Source of the DNA: Limnanthes douglasii subsp. nivea
Lineage: Eukaryota > Streptophyta > Magnoliopsida > Brassicales > Limnanthaceae
Length of the DNA: 64,000 nt
NCBI GenBank assembly: GCA_036936605.1
Contig: JAUPFV010000005.1
Coordinates: 126,474,453-126,538,452, forward strand
Reading direction: 5' to 3'
The translations under genes and the position numbers were made by a program. The notes under the pieces are model-generated. The model saw only the letters and a list, made by a program, of their open reading frames with translations, searched no databases and was not told the DNA's origin. The first letter of the stretch is position 1; every line of letters begins with the position of its first letter. Below are positions 1 through 11,300 of this stretch, one piece after another.

Positions 1-1390
1 TGTTATTCGAGCAATAAGTTAAATGAAAGAACTCATCAAGTTTATGTTATGGTTTAGGGGCAGTAACAAATAAGCCTACTTATCTGAAAGAGGATAAGAC
101 CAATTATAATGAAAGTTATCCAATAGTGACCCAAAAATCTGAAACACTATTGTCTATCGATAACAAAGGAAAAGCTAAAGAAGTTGCCAGTGAAAAGGTA
201 TTGAACATTATGCTAATGACTGTTCTAATAAGAAAATTATGATAATTTTTGGTAATAAAGAAATAATTCCAGAGGAAGAATAAGTTTTTTCTGATTTTTT
301 CAAAGAACACCTAAAGCAACATGTTAAAGGATATTTATTGGTATCCAGAAGATCTCTAAGGTTTCAAACAAAAGAAGAATAACAGGAGCATATGGATAAT
401 TTGCTCCATACTAGGTGTCCTGTTGAAAGAAAAGTTTGCAACCTTATTATTAATGGATGTAGTAGCACCAGCTTGGGGAGTGAATCTATGGTCAAGAAGA
501 AGTTTGGTATAAAAATGAATAAGCACACATCACCTTACAAGCTTTAGCGGCTTAACGGCAATGGAGAAATGAGAGTTAGCTACCAAGTAACAGTTTATTT
601 AGCCATTGGCAAGTACGAAGATGAAGTCTTGTGTGATTTTCTACCAATGGAGGCTAGTCACATACTATTAGGAAAACCATATAATTTAATAAAAAAATGT
701 ATGGATGACGGATCCACCAATCGTTATACATTTGATTTCAAAAGGGGAGAACCATTATAGTTCACATAACTCCACAAGAAGTTTACCAAGATTAAAAGCA
801 GATACATAATAAGGAAAGTTAGGTAATTAAACATTGAAATTTTATACAAAAGTTGGTGAGGTTAAGAAAAGATTATTCTTCAAGAAACCTATGCTACTGA
901 TTGTGTTTAAAGAAACTCTTATGAGTTTAACTTACCTGAAACACTTGCTACCGAGTGAGATGACTTCTCTTTTGTAATATTTTAAAGATGTATTCCTTTA
1001 TGATAATCATTAAGGGATTTCACTAATCAGAGTTATCGAACACCAAATATATTTTGTGCCTGAAGCCTCCCTTCCTAACAGACCTGCTTGTAGAACTAAT
1101 CCAGTTGAAACAAAAACATTGTACAGGAAAATCAGTCCGTTAATGGAAAAATACATATCTGTGAAAGCATGAGTCGTTGTGATGTACCAATTTCGCGTGT
1201 GCCCAAAAAAGATGGAAGTTAGAGGATGTGTATTGATCATAGAGCCATGAACAACATAGTAGTGAAGTGTCGTCATCATATACCTAGTTAGATGATATCT
1301 TAGATGAAGTACATGGTTTTAGCATCTTTTCTAAGGTTGATCCTAAACTTGGTTATCATCAAATAAAAATACAAAATGTGAAACCAAAGT
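1..1390 (+). pseudogene. Decayed Ty3/gypsy gag-pro-RT remnant
   Basis: Translating the plus strand in shifting frames gives a recognisable Ty3/gypsy polyprotein order. About 412-757 is the protease-linker region, including MRVSYQVTVYLAIGKYEDE followed by LCDFLPMEASHILLGKPY, which matches the family pattern for the segment just after the aspartic protease. About 1017-1380 is the start of reverse transcriptase: an IEHQI-F-VPEASLPNRPA segment, then SRVPKKDG, then a degraded RMCIDHRAMNN, ending at FSKVDPKLGYHQIKI. Stops and frameshifts interrupt every frame, and the protease catalytic triplet is not preserved, so it is dead. The 1-400 part probably covers the gag linker but is too degraded to assign. 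No LTRs are visible. The sequence ends at about 1390 in simple AT-rich DNA. The family assignment is firm; the exact borders are not. Confidence 0.8.
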
Positions 1391-1740
1391 AAAATAAAAA
1401 TGAGAAATCTTAAATCATAGTTCAATAAACATGTGCAATAAGAAACCAATGTAAAACTAGTGTAAAATTTAGAAAAAATATTTACTTAAGTGAAAATTCG
1501 AAACCAAAAACAAAAATGTGAAATACAAAACTAGGTTTAACCGGACTCGCAAAAAAAAGTTTGAAAATTTTAATAAAAAATAATTTTTTTATATTTATAA
1601 ATCTAGTCTTGTTCGTTATAAGAAAAACAAATCAGTGATACTTTCAGATTTTTCCCAAAATATTGTTTGAAGGAGAAAAGGTTTTAAAAACTTGAATAAC
1701 AAATAAATAAATATAATAATGAACAAATATATTATGATTT
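1391..1740. other. AT-rich spacer with no gene seen
   Basis: This stretch holds A-rich, repetitive sequence (repeated aaaccaaa and aaaatgtgaaa strings) between the gypsy remnant and the LINE. No coding signal or RNA gene is seen. Confidence 0.5.
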
Positions 1741-1792
1741 GGATCCTCAAATTGTAAGCTCGTTAAAACCCTAAAATCACCATATCCCCACA

Positions 1793-3164
1793 ATGACGAA
1801 TCCAACCGCTCAACCTCACCTCGAGGTTGACTCTCCTTAGATAAAAGAAGAAATTTATTCACAGATTATAAAAAATAAAGCTTTATGTAATATGATATCT
1901 GAAGACAGAAGAGGAGGAGAAATTTTTTTTTCAACAAACATGTTAAAACTAGACTCGAGATATGCAATATCTGAAGATATAAGAAGAAAATGTTAGAAAG
2001 ATCAAGTAATTGGAGCCGATTACAATGAATTTCCTCTACCGAATTCAAAGAAGCCATCGATTCAAGGAGGAAGCTCCCAAATTCCAGAGGTCGGGATAAA
2101 CCCCATTTTGAATTTGCTTCTCCACCATTGGGTCATCAATTTTTGGAGCAAAAAAAACATCAAGAAAAAGTCACTGGCTGTAAAAAGAAAGAAGTCCTCT
2201 ATAGAAAAGTCTCTAATCAAATCAAGGAAAACCACAAAACAGTGGTATCTTAAGAATCAGATAAGTGATTTCTTCTTACTAAATCTAAACATACATTAAT
2301 TGAAAACTTCTTGCATGGTAGACCAAACATTGATGATTTTAAAACCTTTTTAAACTCTTTTGCATTCTCAGGCTCCTATAGTTTATCAAACTGGGACTAT
2401 AAACACCTTTTAATAGAATTAGAAGACATTGATGACCTAAAAAAATATGGACAAGTAACCTATATAGTATAGGTGAGATACCTTCTAGGTTATTGAGATG
2501 GAACCCTAATTTCAACCCCAGATTGAAGTTCCCTCAAACTCCAATCCAGATAACGTTTCCCAAACTTCTTGAGTTTCTTTATAACTCAGACTCAATAGCT
2601 TAAATTGCTATAGCAATTGGTTTTCTCTTAACAATTTGGGTTAAAAAAACACTCGAGCAAAATTTAACTGTTATAAAGTTTGGCTTGTTTTCGATATCTC
2701 AATCCCTCTTCTCCAAAAACTATTGATTAGTTTACTACTCTCGTTGTAAACATCTTGGGCACAAAGCCTCAACTTGTAATAAAGATCCTTAGAATAAAGA
2801 AAGCTCTGAAAAAATAGAAAACCAACTTCAAATTCCTAAATATCATCAACCTAAATTGAACCCACATCGTGGTTTCAAAAATTTAAATTTGTAATTGTAA
2901 AAAACAACAATGAATATTCAACAAACAATAAAACAGACTCAAATGAACTTGCAAAGCAATCAATGGCAAAACCTCAGTCCTAAAATTCTGATAATTTCTC
3001 AACATCTAACTCATTATGAACAATTTCAATCTAAAAATAACAAAAATGAAAATGTCCATAAGATAAATTTAACTTCAACCCAAAAAAACCCGGTTGCAGT
3101 CTCGAGTAAAGAGATCATTGAATGTCTAAATACCATAGAATTAAGTAACAACATATCAATATAA
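1793..3164 (+). pseudogene. LINE-A ORF1 (DUF4283-type RNA-binding protein), broken
   Basis: A start at 1793 (MTNPTAQPHLEVDSP) leads into an ORF1 that is readable only across several frameshifts and stops. The diagnostic part is at about 2470-2600, where LLRWNPNFNPRL is followed by a pattern of the form TPIQITFPKLLEFLY. This is the DUF4283 core of plant L1 ORF1 proteins, which are thought to coat element RNA. Around 2725-2775 a zinc-knuckle remnant reads RCKHLGHKASTCN, with the first cysteine changed to tyrosine. The 2910-3164 segment is an asparagine- and glutamine-rich tail. The frame breaks make it non-functional. Confidence 0.72.
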
Positions 3165-3381
3165 TGAACTTAATTGTACTGAAATGGAAATTTAATCTCT
3201 TAAAATTCTAAGTTATGGAAGTCTCCCTTTATCCCCAAATACAAATCACCAACCAAACAAGAAAATAGAAACACTAAATAAAAAGATTAAAAAAGTATAA
3301 GTCAAAACAATACAAAGGTCCTTTGATCTCTAAAGTCATAAACTTTAAAGGATCTTCAAGATCCGTAAACTTACTTTTTAA

Positions 3382-4740
3382 ATGAATTTAAAAATTCTAA
3401 ATTGGAATGTCCGTGGTGTGGGCAATAAAGGAATTATAAGAAGATTAAAAAATTTAATCACGGCTAAAAAACTTGGATTTCATTGCTCTTCAAGATTCAA
3501 TGATCTCCATTAAAAAAAATCATAAATTCTCAAAGCAAATTGGTTTTAAAAAAAATGGCCATGCAACCATCGACAATAAAATTTGGGTATTCTGGAATGA
3601 CAACTTCCAGATCTCCATTCTCCAAAATATAATGAGAAATTCATGAATGTGATGGTGAAACAATCCTCTTTAAACAGATATTTTATGGTCACCATCATAT
3701 ATGCTAAATGCACAAGAATCCAATCCAAAGACAATCCCTTTGGAACAACCTTAGAAAAATCTCTACAACTAACGAACAATGGTTACTGGCTGGGGATTTT
3801 AATGAAATAACAAACTCTTCAGAGCAAATTTCTTACACTTCTCTCAACTTGAGAGGAATTTATGACTTCAACAATATGATCCTGGACTGTCTACTTGAGA
3901 ATCCAGGTTATATTGGTTCAAAATTCATTTGTCTAATAATAACAAGTGGAAAAGATTTGATAGAATCATGTATAATTCTCTCTTGAGAGAATATTTTGAT
4001 ATCACAAGGGGTAAGTATATGGCCAGAGCTGGCTCAGGTCACTCACCCTTGTGCATATCAATCTTTTCTCACAGTAATCAACCTAAACCATCTTTTAAAT
4101 TTCAAATCGAGTGGAATCTTCCTAAACATTTTTGAAAACAACTGGAAAAATCTAGTCTTTGGCAATCCTATATCTATATTCTGGTCCAAATTAAAAAGAT
4201 TAAAACATAATCTTAAATCTTAGAACAAAGACAACTTTCGTAATATTTTTTACAGTATTTTCAAAGCTGCTGAAAATGTTAAAATAACATAAACCTGTCT
4301 TGAAACATCTCAAAACTTAGAAAACAAAATTTATCTTTCAAGATTACAAGTTATCCATCTTCAGCTCTTAGCCAAAGAGGAGGAATTCTGAGAACAACAT
4401 AGAGCCTCCAATTGCTTTAAAACTGTAAATAGAAACTCTAAATGTTTTCAAAACTTTTTTCAAAAAAAATAAAATAAAAAACAGAATAAATAGAATTAAG
4501 GTTTATCAAAATTGGATTAAAGATCAAACTTTAATAGAAAACTCAGTTGTAGACCATTTCAAAACACTTTTCTCAAATAACTATCTCCCTGAATACTCTG
4601 AATTATCAATTCATATCATTCATGAAATCATAACTGAGCAAGATAACCAATTTATATTGGCTATTCCTTCATTTGAGAAAATTCATACATCAATAAAATC
4701 ACTCAACCCCAATAGTAATAAACTCCTCCTAGAATCGGCA
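3382..4740 (+). pseudogene. LINE-A ORF2 endonuclease part, broken
   Basis: ORF2 opens with MNLKILNWNVRGVGNKG, the N-terminal strand of the APE-type endonuclease that nicks target DNA for target-primed reverse transcription. Further on are LAGDFNEI (about 3787-3810, the GDFN active-site motif), a KWKRFDRIM segment (about 3950) and SGHSPL (about 4035), where the family has SDHSPL; the catalytic aspartate is therefore changed. A linker follows, ending in FEKIHTSIKSLNPNS at about 4720. At least four frameshifts or stops separate these blocks. The RT proper is missing here and starts again after the inserted elements. Confidence 0.78.
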
Positions 4741-5410
4741 CTCTCAAATGGGGTATGGATAACTTTGCAACTAGGAACCCAAAAGGATTCAAGGATCAAA
4801 GGATGTGGATCGATAGGTCACACAAAGGTTGTGGAAAGACCTTTGATATTCCAACTGATCTTCCTTTGGATATGACGCACCAAATGAAGAACAAGTTTTC
4901 TTGTGGATATTACACACCAACAAGAGAAGAGTAAAACTTGAGAAGTTTTTTCAAAATCAAAGATAGTCTAACCATTAGAATTCTGAGTACATAGTTTTTA
5001 TAGGAAAAAGGACTAGCCTTGAACACAATTAAGGCTGTTCTTGGAAACATAATGCCTGCCTCTAAAACAATTAAGGCTTTTCTTGGAAACAAAATGCTTT
5101 AATATTGAAAATACAAAGTATTAATGATATAAGCTGGAAATCAGACGCTTCCCTCCTCCAAGGACGTGGCTTTTGGTGTAGATGGGCCTTGGGCTTTTAT
5201 TTCAACAAATGGGCAATGGTGAAGTGAAACAATTGCCTCATTAAAAACCTTGTCAAGAAAACCCATTGGGACAAAACTTGAACAAGGGAAAAAGAGTACA
5301 ATCGAGACACTTTCTCATTTGTTGAAATCAATTAGCTTGAATCAAGACCAAAGTGGTTTGACAAGCTTTTCCACCATACTAGCTGTTTTGATCACGTGGA
5401 TTCTCTAGTT
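4741..5410 (-). mobile_element. Minus-strand gypsy fragment, LTR-like part
   Basis: This non-coding stretch interrupts LINE-A and continues at 16006 beyond E1. It has a duplicated element near 5030-5095 (two copies of caattaaggctgttcttggaa-like sequence) and a segment at 5230-5310 (cctcattaaaaaccttg followed by aaacccattgggacaaaact) of a kind common at plant retroelement ends. Together with the minus-strand pol C-terminus at 16006-16242 it is best read as the 3' end and LTR of a gypsy element in minus orientation. Borders and family are inferred and not proven. Confidence 0.45.
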
Positions 5411-5914
5411 TGATGAGTCCGAATTCAACGTGCTCCCCGAACAGGGGCAGATCAGTCAAGTCTCTCTGAATGCCGGACAGGTTACAGGGACAGGGGTCGA
5501 ACAGGTCACTTGGACCGAACAGATTTCTGTGAACACTATGAACATAAAGCAGTCCGAACTATGACAAAAGTACTAAAAAACCTAAACACTTCTTGACTAA
5601 GCTACCTGCTCTCCTACTTAAGAGCTCATGGGTCTTTGAACATGACCCGGGTCCATTAAACATGACCCGAAAGCCCATAAGGGCCCAAACATCATACTAT
5701 AAATACCCAACCACCAGCATTAACTATGGGTAAAGAGAATTAACTGCAACCAGCCAGCTTAATTATCTCTCCACCTTATACTCTCTACTCTAAACCGTTA
5801 AACACCCATACACCACCGCTAAACACTCACACACCACTGTTAAACACCCACACACCACCTTTAAACTCCACTTGAAATTACCAGCCTACCCTCACGCAAT
5901 TATTATCCACACCA
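5411..5914 (+). repeat. E1 5' LTR
   Basis: It starts with TGATGAGTCC and ends with CACACCA, i.e. the usual TG...CA ends. It differs from the 3' LTR at 10 of 504 positions with no indels; nine are transitions. The U3 part contains repeated short blocks of the type CCGAACAGG or CCGGACAGG. A TATAAAT box lies at 5698-5704. Confidence 0.96.
5698..5704 (+). promoter_or_regulatory. E1 5' LTR TATA box
   Basis: TATAAAT in the context ctataaatacccaacc. The same block is in the 3' LTR at 15789-15795 and in the E2 (about 24897) and E3 (about 61938) LTRs, so it is probably the promoter core for the sense transcript, with R starting some 25-35 bp downstream. Confidence 0.75.
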
Positions 5915-5917
5915 AAT

Positions 5918-5934
5918 TGGCGACCACAGTGGGA
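5918..5934 (+). other. E1 primer-binding site
   Basis: tggcgaccacagtggga starts three bases after the LTR end. It begins with TGG, the complement of the tRNA CCA end, as expected for minus-strand priming. The identical string follows the LTR remnant of E2 and, with one change, the LTR of E3. The tRNA species was not determined here; Tat elements often use arginine tRNA. Confidence 0.85.
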
Positions 5935-5987
5935 GAAGAGAGGTGCCTGAATCAAGCATTCAAAACCTGCCAAGAAATTCTGTCCGT

Positions 5988-7800
5988 ATGAATCCGGACA
6001 ATCCAGAGCTTCCACCAACTTTGCTCGAAGTGGTGGAAGAAAACGATGAGTACATTGTCCAAGAGCGCGACATGTTAAAGCTTGAAATAGAAGCTCTGAG
6101 GGTGAAAAGGCCAAGATGGGCGTGAAAGAAAAATCCAAGGCATCGGTTGTTCATCACACCGATAACCCCAGAGAGCATGAGGCTTCCAAAACTCATGTGA
6201 GCACCAAAAAGACTCATGCTAGTTCTAAAAAGTCTCACCGGTCCAAGCCTGTGGAGAGTTCTGACTCGAGCTCAGAATCTTCGGGTAGCTATTCGGACAG
6301 TGAGGGAAATGAAAAATCTTTGTCCTCTAGCAGCGATGAGGGTCGAACCAAGAAAAAGCAAAAGCGGGTTAAGAAATATTAAAGAAAAAGAGACCACCAT
6401 GGAAGAATGAAAAGGCATATTGGAAAGGGGTCATCTCACCACCGGAGGTACACAGACAAGATGCTGATGGATCCCTTTGCTTTCCACGATGAACCAGGTA
6501 TCTTTGCAACTCCCAATGAGGATACCGTGTTCAGTCGTGGAAGAAATTGGAGGCAGTCTCCACTGTCTTCTAAAATTCTGTCCGGAAACCTCCCCAAGAG
6601 GTTTGATAGCACTAAAATGGAGAAGTACGATGGCAGTACTGATCCGGACAATCATCTGGAGCAATTCAAGAACTTCATGATGAACTTTGATGATGATGAT
6701 AAACTACTCTGTAGGGTATTCTCCCAATCCTTCACGGGGAGTGCTCTGAAATGGTACAACAGCCTGCCTCAGGGTTGTATTAAAGATTTTGATACGTTTT
6801 GGGTGGCCTTTCGAAGGCAGTTTGTAGGGAGTAAGGAGCTGAAGGGCAATGGAGACACAATAATCCATTGTGCCCAGGAGCCAAATGAGTCCTTGAAAGA
6901 GTATATAAGTCGTTTTGTGAACACAAAGAATGGGTTGGCTGATTGCTTCGAACAGGTGGCAATAGCATCCCTAAGGCAAGGTTTGAACCCAGGAAATCTG
7001 GCTGATTCGGTGACCAGAAAGAAGGCCATGACCTGGGGAGGATTGCTAAATCAAGTTGGCAAGCAAATAAACGTTGATGAAACAAAGAAAACCAGGGTGC
7101 ACAGACAGGTGAGATCCACCCCAGTGGCACCAACCCCAAATCAAAACCAGTCCGGGAAGCAAGCAAGAGAAACCGGACAGGGGCATGGTAGGGCAAAAGC
7201 TCAGTCTCAGCCAGCTGCTCCCGCTCAAAGTCAACAATCCAGAAACAAAAGAGGGCCATGGGTCCAACCGGAGTGGTTTGCAGAGCTCAAAGAAAGTGTG
7301 GCCACCATTTTCGATAAGACAAAAGATGAGGTGCATTACCGGAGACCTGCAACCTTGCAGTCTCCCAGAGAGCATCGTAACAGCTCCTTTTGCCAATATC
7401 ATAATGATATTGGCCATACCACTGATGATTGCATAGCGTTGAAACAAGAAGTTTAAAACCTGATTGAAAGGGGAAAGTTGGGAGCATACGTTAAGAGAAG
7501 AGGAGGCAACAGGCCTGACAACACTCACCGGGTTGGTCCAAGTAATGCTGCCCCGGAGGGGGCCATAGTTATAGTTGAAAGGTTTGATGTGGAATCTGAA
7601 TACTTGGATCCTGATCTAACTCGAAACAGTGTGGGTGCTATAGAGGAGTGTTCTAGGTCGGTCTCCGGGCTCGTTAAATTATTCGAGTCACTTACAATTT
7701 TCGGAGGGGACACTATGACAGCTCCTACTGCTTCTTCAAGAAAGAGGCATGTTCATAATTTAGCCTCCCAGCTAGAAGGAGGCATGACATCTTATCAGTC
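5988..7800 (+). pseudogene. E1 gag (capsid and nucleocapsid), broken
   Basis: Gag probably starts at the ATG at 5988 (MNPDNPELPPTLLEVVEEN), conserved in E2 and E3. A serine- and lysine-rich region follows, then the retrotransposon gag capsid domain at about 6610-7010 (MEKYDGSTDPDNHLEQF through SALKWYNSLPQG), and a zinc-knuckle-like CQYHNDIGHTTDDC at about 7390-7431. Three lesions break it: a one-base loss near 6103 relative to E2 and E3, a TAA at 6380-6382 where E3 has TCA, and a TAA at 7454-7456 where E2 and E3 have CAG. The frame is otherwise shared with protease and pol, so the intact ancestor had one long gag-pro-pol frame. It packages element RNA in a virus-like particle when intact. Confidence 0.85.
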
Positions 7801-8329
7801 ACCGAACTCATTCCCCTTCATTGTCTTTGATGAGGATGATTTGAGAGACATTGCTGGCCCTCACGAGGATGCTGTTGTCATAGGAGCCTCTATAGGGGGC
7901 AATGAAATAAGACGAATTTTGGTGGATACTAGAAGCTCAGCCAATATCCTTTTCCTAACCACTTACAAGAAAATGAAAAATCCAGCTGTGATTCAAAAGT
8001 TGGACAGGTCAATCGTGGGCTTCACAGGCAGCTCAGCCGATGTGATCGGAGAATTTGAAGAAGAGGTGTTATTGGGCAGGGGCCCTTTCAAGAAAATGGT
8101 TAGAATACTCTTTATCGTGGTGGATTGTCCCACTTGCTATAATGCTATTCTGGGGAGATCTTGGCTCTCTAGGATGCATGCAGTGGCTTCGACAGTCCAC
8201 CAGTGCTTAAAGTATGCTGTTCAGGGACAGGTTGGGGTTGTCCGGAGCAGCCAAAAGATTGCAAGAGAATGCTATGCCACTGCCTTGGCTCCTCGAACGC
8301 TGGGGGAAGTCTGTATAAATGATCAATAG
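7801..8329 (+). pseudogene. E1 aspartic protease, active site changed
   Basis: This part of the reading frame carries a retropepsin-like fold: VVIGASIGGNEIRRILVDT at about 7870, followed by SSANILF, and further on ILFIVVDCPTCYNAILGRSW at about 8107-8160, the conserved ILGR flap end. The catalytic triplet, normally Asp-Thr-Gly, reads Asp-Thr-Arg (codon AGA). E2 retains DTG. A TAG at 8327-8329 ends the frame before RT; E2 has TCG there. The glycine to arginine change would be expected to abolish proteolysis, so the element should not be able to process its own polyprotein. Confidence 0.82.
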
Positions 8330-11300
8330 CAGTTTGAGGGCCTTTCTGGGGGTGAGGGTGAAATTGATGACCCCAGAGAGACCCCCGGAGTGTTGATTCC
8401 AATTGAAGAGGTTGAAACGCATTGTTTGGAAGAAGGCAAGAGTGTCAAGATAGGGTCCAAGATGCCACCAATGTTGAAAGAAGAGATGTTGAAATTTTTG
8501 AAAGACCATCAGCACGTTTTTGCTTGGTGCAATGCTGATGTTACTGGAGTTCCATCAGAAGTGATATCCCATCACCTATCTGTCCAGAGAGATGTGGCAC
8601 CAGTGGTTCAAAAAAGAAGAGCTTTCTCAAAAGAAAAGGCTGATGTCATAGTACAAGAGGTTGACAGACTCACAAAGATGGGGCACATTAAAGAATCTCA
8701 ATACCCTTTGTGGACTGCCAATCCTGTCCTGGTAAAAAAGAAAAATGGCAAATGGCGCATGTGCATTGACTTCACAGATCTCAATAGAGCTTGCCCAAAA
8801 GACTTGTATCCGGTCCCCCGGATAGATCAGTTAGTAGACTCTACCTCTGGGAACAAACTGCTCTCCTTTATGGATGCCTTCTCCGGGTACAATCAGATTC
8901 AAGTAGATCCAAAAGACCAAGAGCATACCACGTTTGTCACTGATAGGGGTCTACATTGTTACAAGGTGATGTCATTTGGGTTGAAAAATGCTGGGGCTAC
9001 TTATCAGAGATTGGTGAACAAAGCCTGTGCTGATCAAATTGGAAGAAATATGAAGGTTTACATTGACGATATGATGGTGAAAAGTGTGGATGAGCAGTTG
9101 CACTTGTCCGATCTCCAAGAAACTTTTGCCAACTTGGCGAAAGTGAATTTGAAACTAAATCCTGAAAAGTGTGTGTTCGGAGTGCAGTCCGAGAAATTCT
9201 TAGGGTATATCATAAGTGAGCATGGAATACAGCCCGACCCGGACCAGCTCAATGCCCTATTCCAGATGGAGCCTCCTCGAAACATTAAAGAAGTACAACA
9301 ATTAACGGGGAGATTAGCTGCCTTAAACAGATTCATCTCCAGGTCTTCGGACAGATGTGCTCCTTTCTTTCAAACTTTGAAGGGTGTTAAGGGGTTCGAG
9401 TGGACCCCACAGTGTGATGAGGCATTCAATGAAATCAAGAAACATCTCTCCTCTCCCAAAACTTTGTTCAAACCAGTTGATGGGGAGACTCTCTTTGTGT
9501 ATTTGGCCGTTTCAAGTTGTGCCATCATTGCTGTGTTGGTAAGAGAGGTCGATGGGTATCCCCACCCAGTGTACTATATCAGCAAAAGCTTAATTGATGC
9601 TGAGAGGCGTTACTTGAAACTCGAACAACTAGCGTTAGCTCTGGTGATAGCTGCAAGAAAGATGAGGCCTTACTTTCAGGCTCATCCTATCATCGTCCGG
9701 ACATCTTTCCCTTTAAAGAATGTCCTCCAAAAAGCAAACATTTCAAGCAGAATGACTAAGTGGTCAGTAGAGTTGGGGGACTTCGACATAGACTTTGCTC
9801 CCCGAACAGCAGTAAAAGCCCAAGCTGTGGCTGATTTTCTGGTTGAATTCCACTCCGATAGGGATTCAGAGCAAGCTACTGATATAAAAGACAAGAAAGT
9901 GTGGATTGTTCGAACAGACGGAGGGTCTAGCACCATGGGATGTGGTGCAGGAATATGTCTGACTTCCCCATACGGGGACAACATGTACCAAGCTATTTGT
10001 TTTCCTTTCAGGGCATCTAATAACGAGTCCGAATACGAAGCAGCTATAGCTGGGTTAAAGTTAGCCCACATCTGTGGGGCTAAAAGGGTCAAGCTACTAA
10101 GTGACTCCCAATTACTTGTCCACCATGCCTTAGGCCAGTCTGAGGCTAGAAAGGAGAAGTTGGTAAAGTATTTACTCCTCCTAAAAAATGAAGTACTAAA
10201 ATTTAAAGTTGTTGTCTATGAGCACATTCCCCGGGCAGAAAATGAGCTAGCAGACTCATTGGCAACTATAGCATATACGGAGTCATGCCCATGGATCCAC
10301 GTGCTTGAGAGCCCTTCTATTCAACTTGGTAAGGGTAAAGAAGAGGAAAATTTTGAAATACAAATGAAACAACCTCAGGACTGGAGATTTCCTCTCTTGC
10401 AATATCTCTCCGAAGGTGTTGTGCCTCCAGATAAGTCACAAGCCATAACATTAAAACACAAAGCTCGTGGTTTCATCATATTGAGAGAAGTGTTGTATAA
10501 AAAGTCCTACAGTAAACCTCTCATGCGTTGTTTGGGGAATGATGAATCACAAGTAGTCCTCTCCGAGTTGCATGATGGTGAGGGATCAGCTCATTGTGGA
10601 TTTAGAGCTTTAACAAGAAGAGTATTACTCTCCGGATACTATTGGCCATCAATCATGAAAGATGCTAAGGAGTTGGTAAGAAGGTGTGACCCATGCCAGA
10701 GGTACAGCAATGAAATTCATGTACCAGCCATTCCTTTGGAATCAATTTCTGAGCCCATCCCTTTTTCTCGATGGGGGTTGGACTTAGTTGGGCCTCTCCC
10801 TGTGGCGTCCAGAGGGCGTAAAACTATAATTGTGGCCATTGACTACTTCTCGAAGTGGATAGAAGCAGCTCCCCTGGCAGGGACAACATCGAAAGCTGTC
10901 ATAAAATTCATTATGTCCAACATATGTTGCAGATTTGGTGTCCCACAGAAGATAACAACAGACAATGGGCCACAGTTTGACAATAGAGAAATGGAAAGCT
11001 TCTGTGCCTCAAGGGGTATACAACATTGTTTTTCTTCGCCATTCCACCCACAAGCAAATGGGCAAGTTGAAGTGGCTAATAGAACTATTCTGTCCGGTTT
11101 AAAGAAGAATCTGGAAGGGGCTGCTGGGAAGTGGCCTAGTTATCTACAAGAAGTCTTGTGGGCCTACCGGATAACACCTGGGGCTGCAACGCAAGAGTCT
11201 CCCTTTGCCTTGGTCTATGGAATGGATGCAGTAGCCCCCATAGAGAAGACAATCCCTTCCTTTCGTGTTCACAACTTCTCCGGACACGCTAATGAGATGG

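Larger units (their letters stand above)
1741..4740 (+). mobile_element. L1-type LINE, left segment (LINE-A)
   Basis: This is the 5' part of a degraded plant L1 (non-LTR) retrotransposon: a short leader, ORF1 with a DUF4283-like core and zinc-knuckle remnant, then ORF2 with an endonuclease and the linker leading to reverse transcriptase. Coding similarity stops at about 4725-4740, just after an LNPNS string that in L1 elements immediately precedes the RT fingers. The same element resumes at about 16262 (RT) and 25055 (RNase H), so later insertions split it. The 5' border is set by the first probable ORF1 leader and is uncertain by about 100 bp. Confidence 0.8.

Noticed and set aside
6780..7528. 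Long minus-strand ORFs opposite E1 gag (159 and 160 codons)
   Set aside because: They overlap well-supported gag coding sequence, are not preserved in E2 or E3, and lack TATA or splice signals, unlike the true antisense gene.
8327..8329. TAG between protease and RT as a programmed readthrough stop
   Set aside because: E2 has a sense codon (TCG) at the same position and E1 has other plain nonsense mutations, so a simple mutation is the better explanation; not fully excluded.
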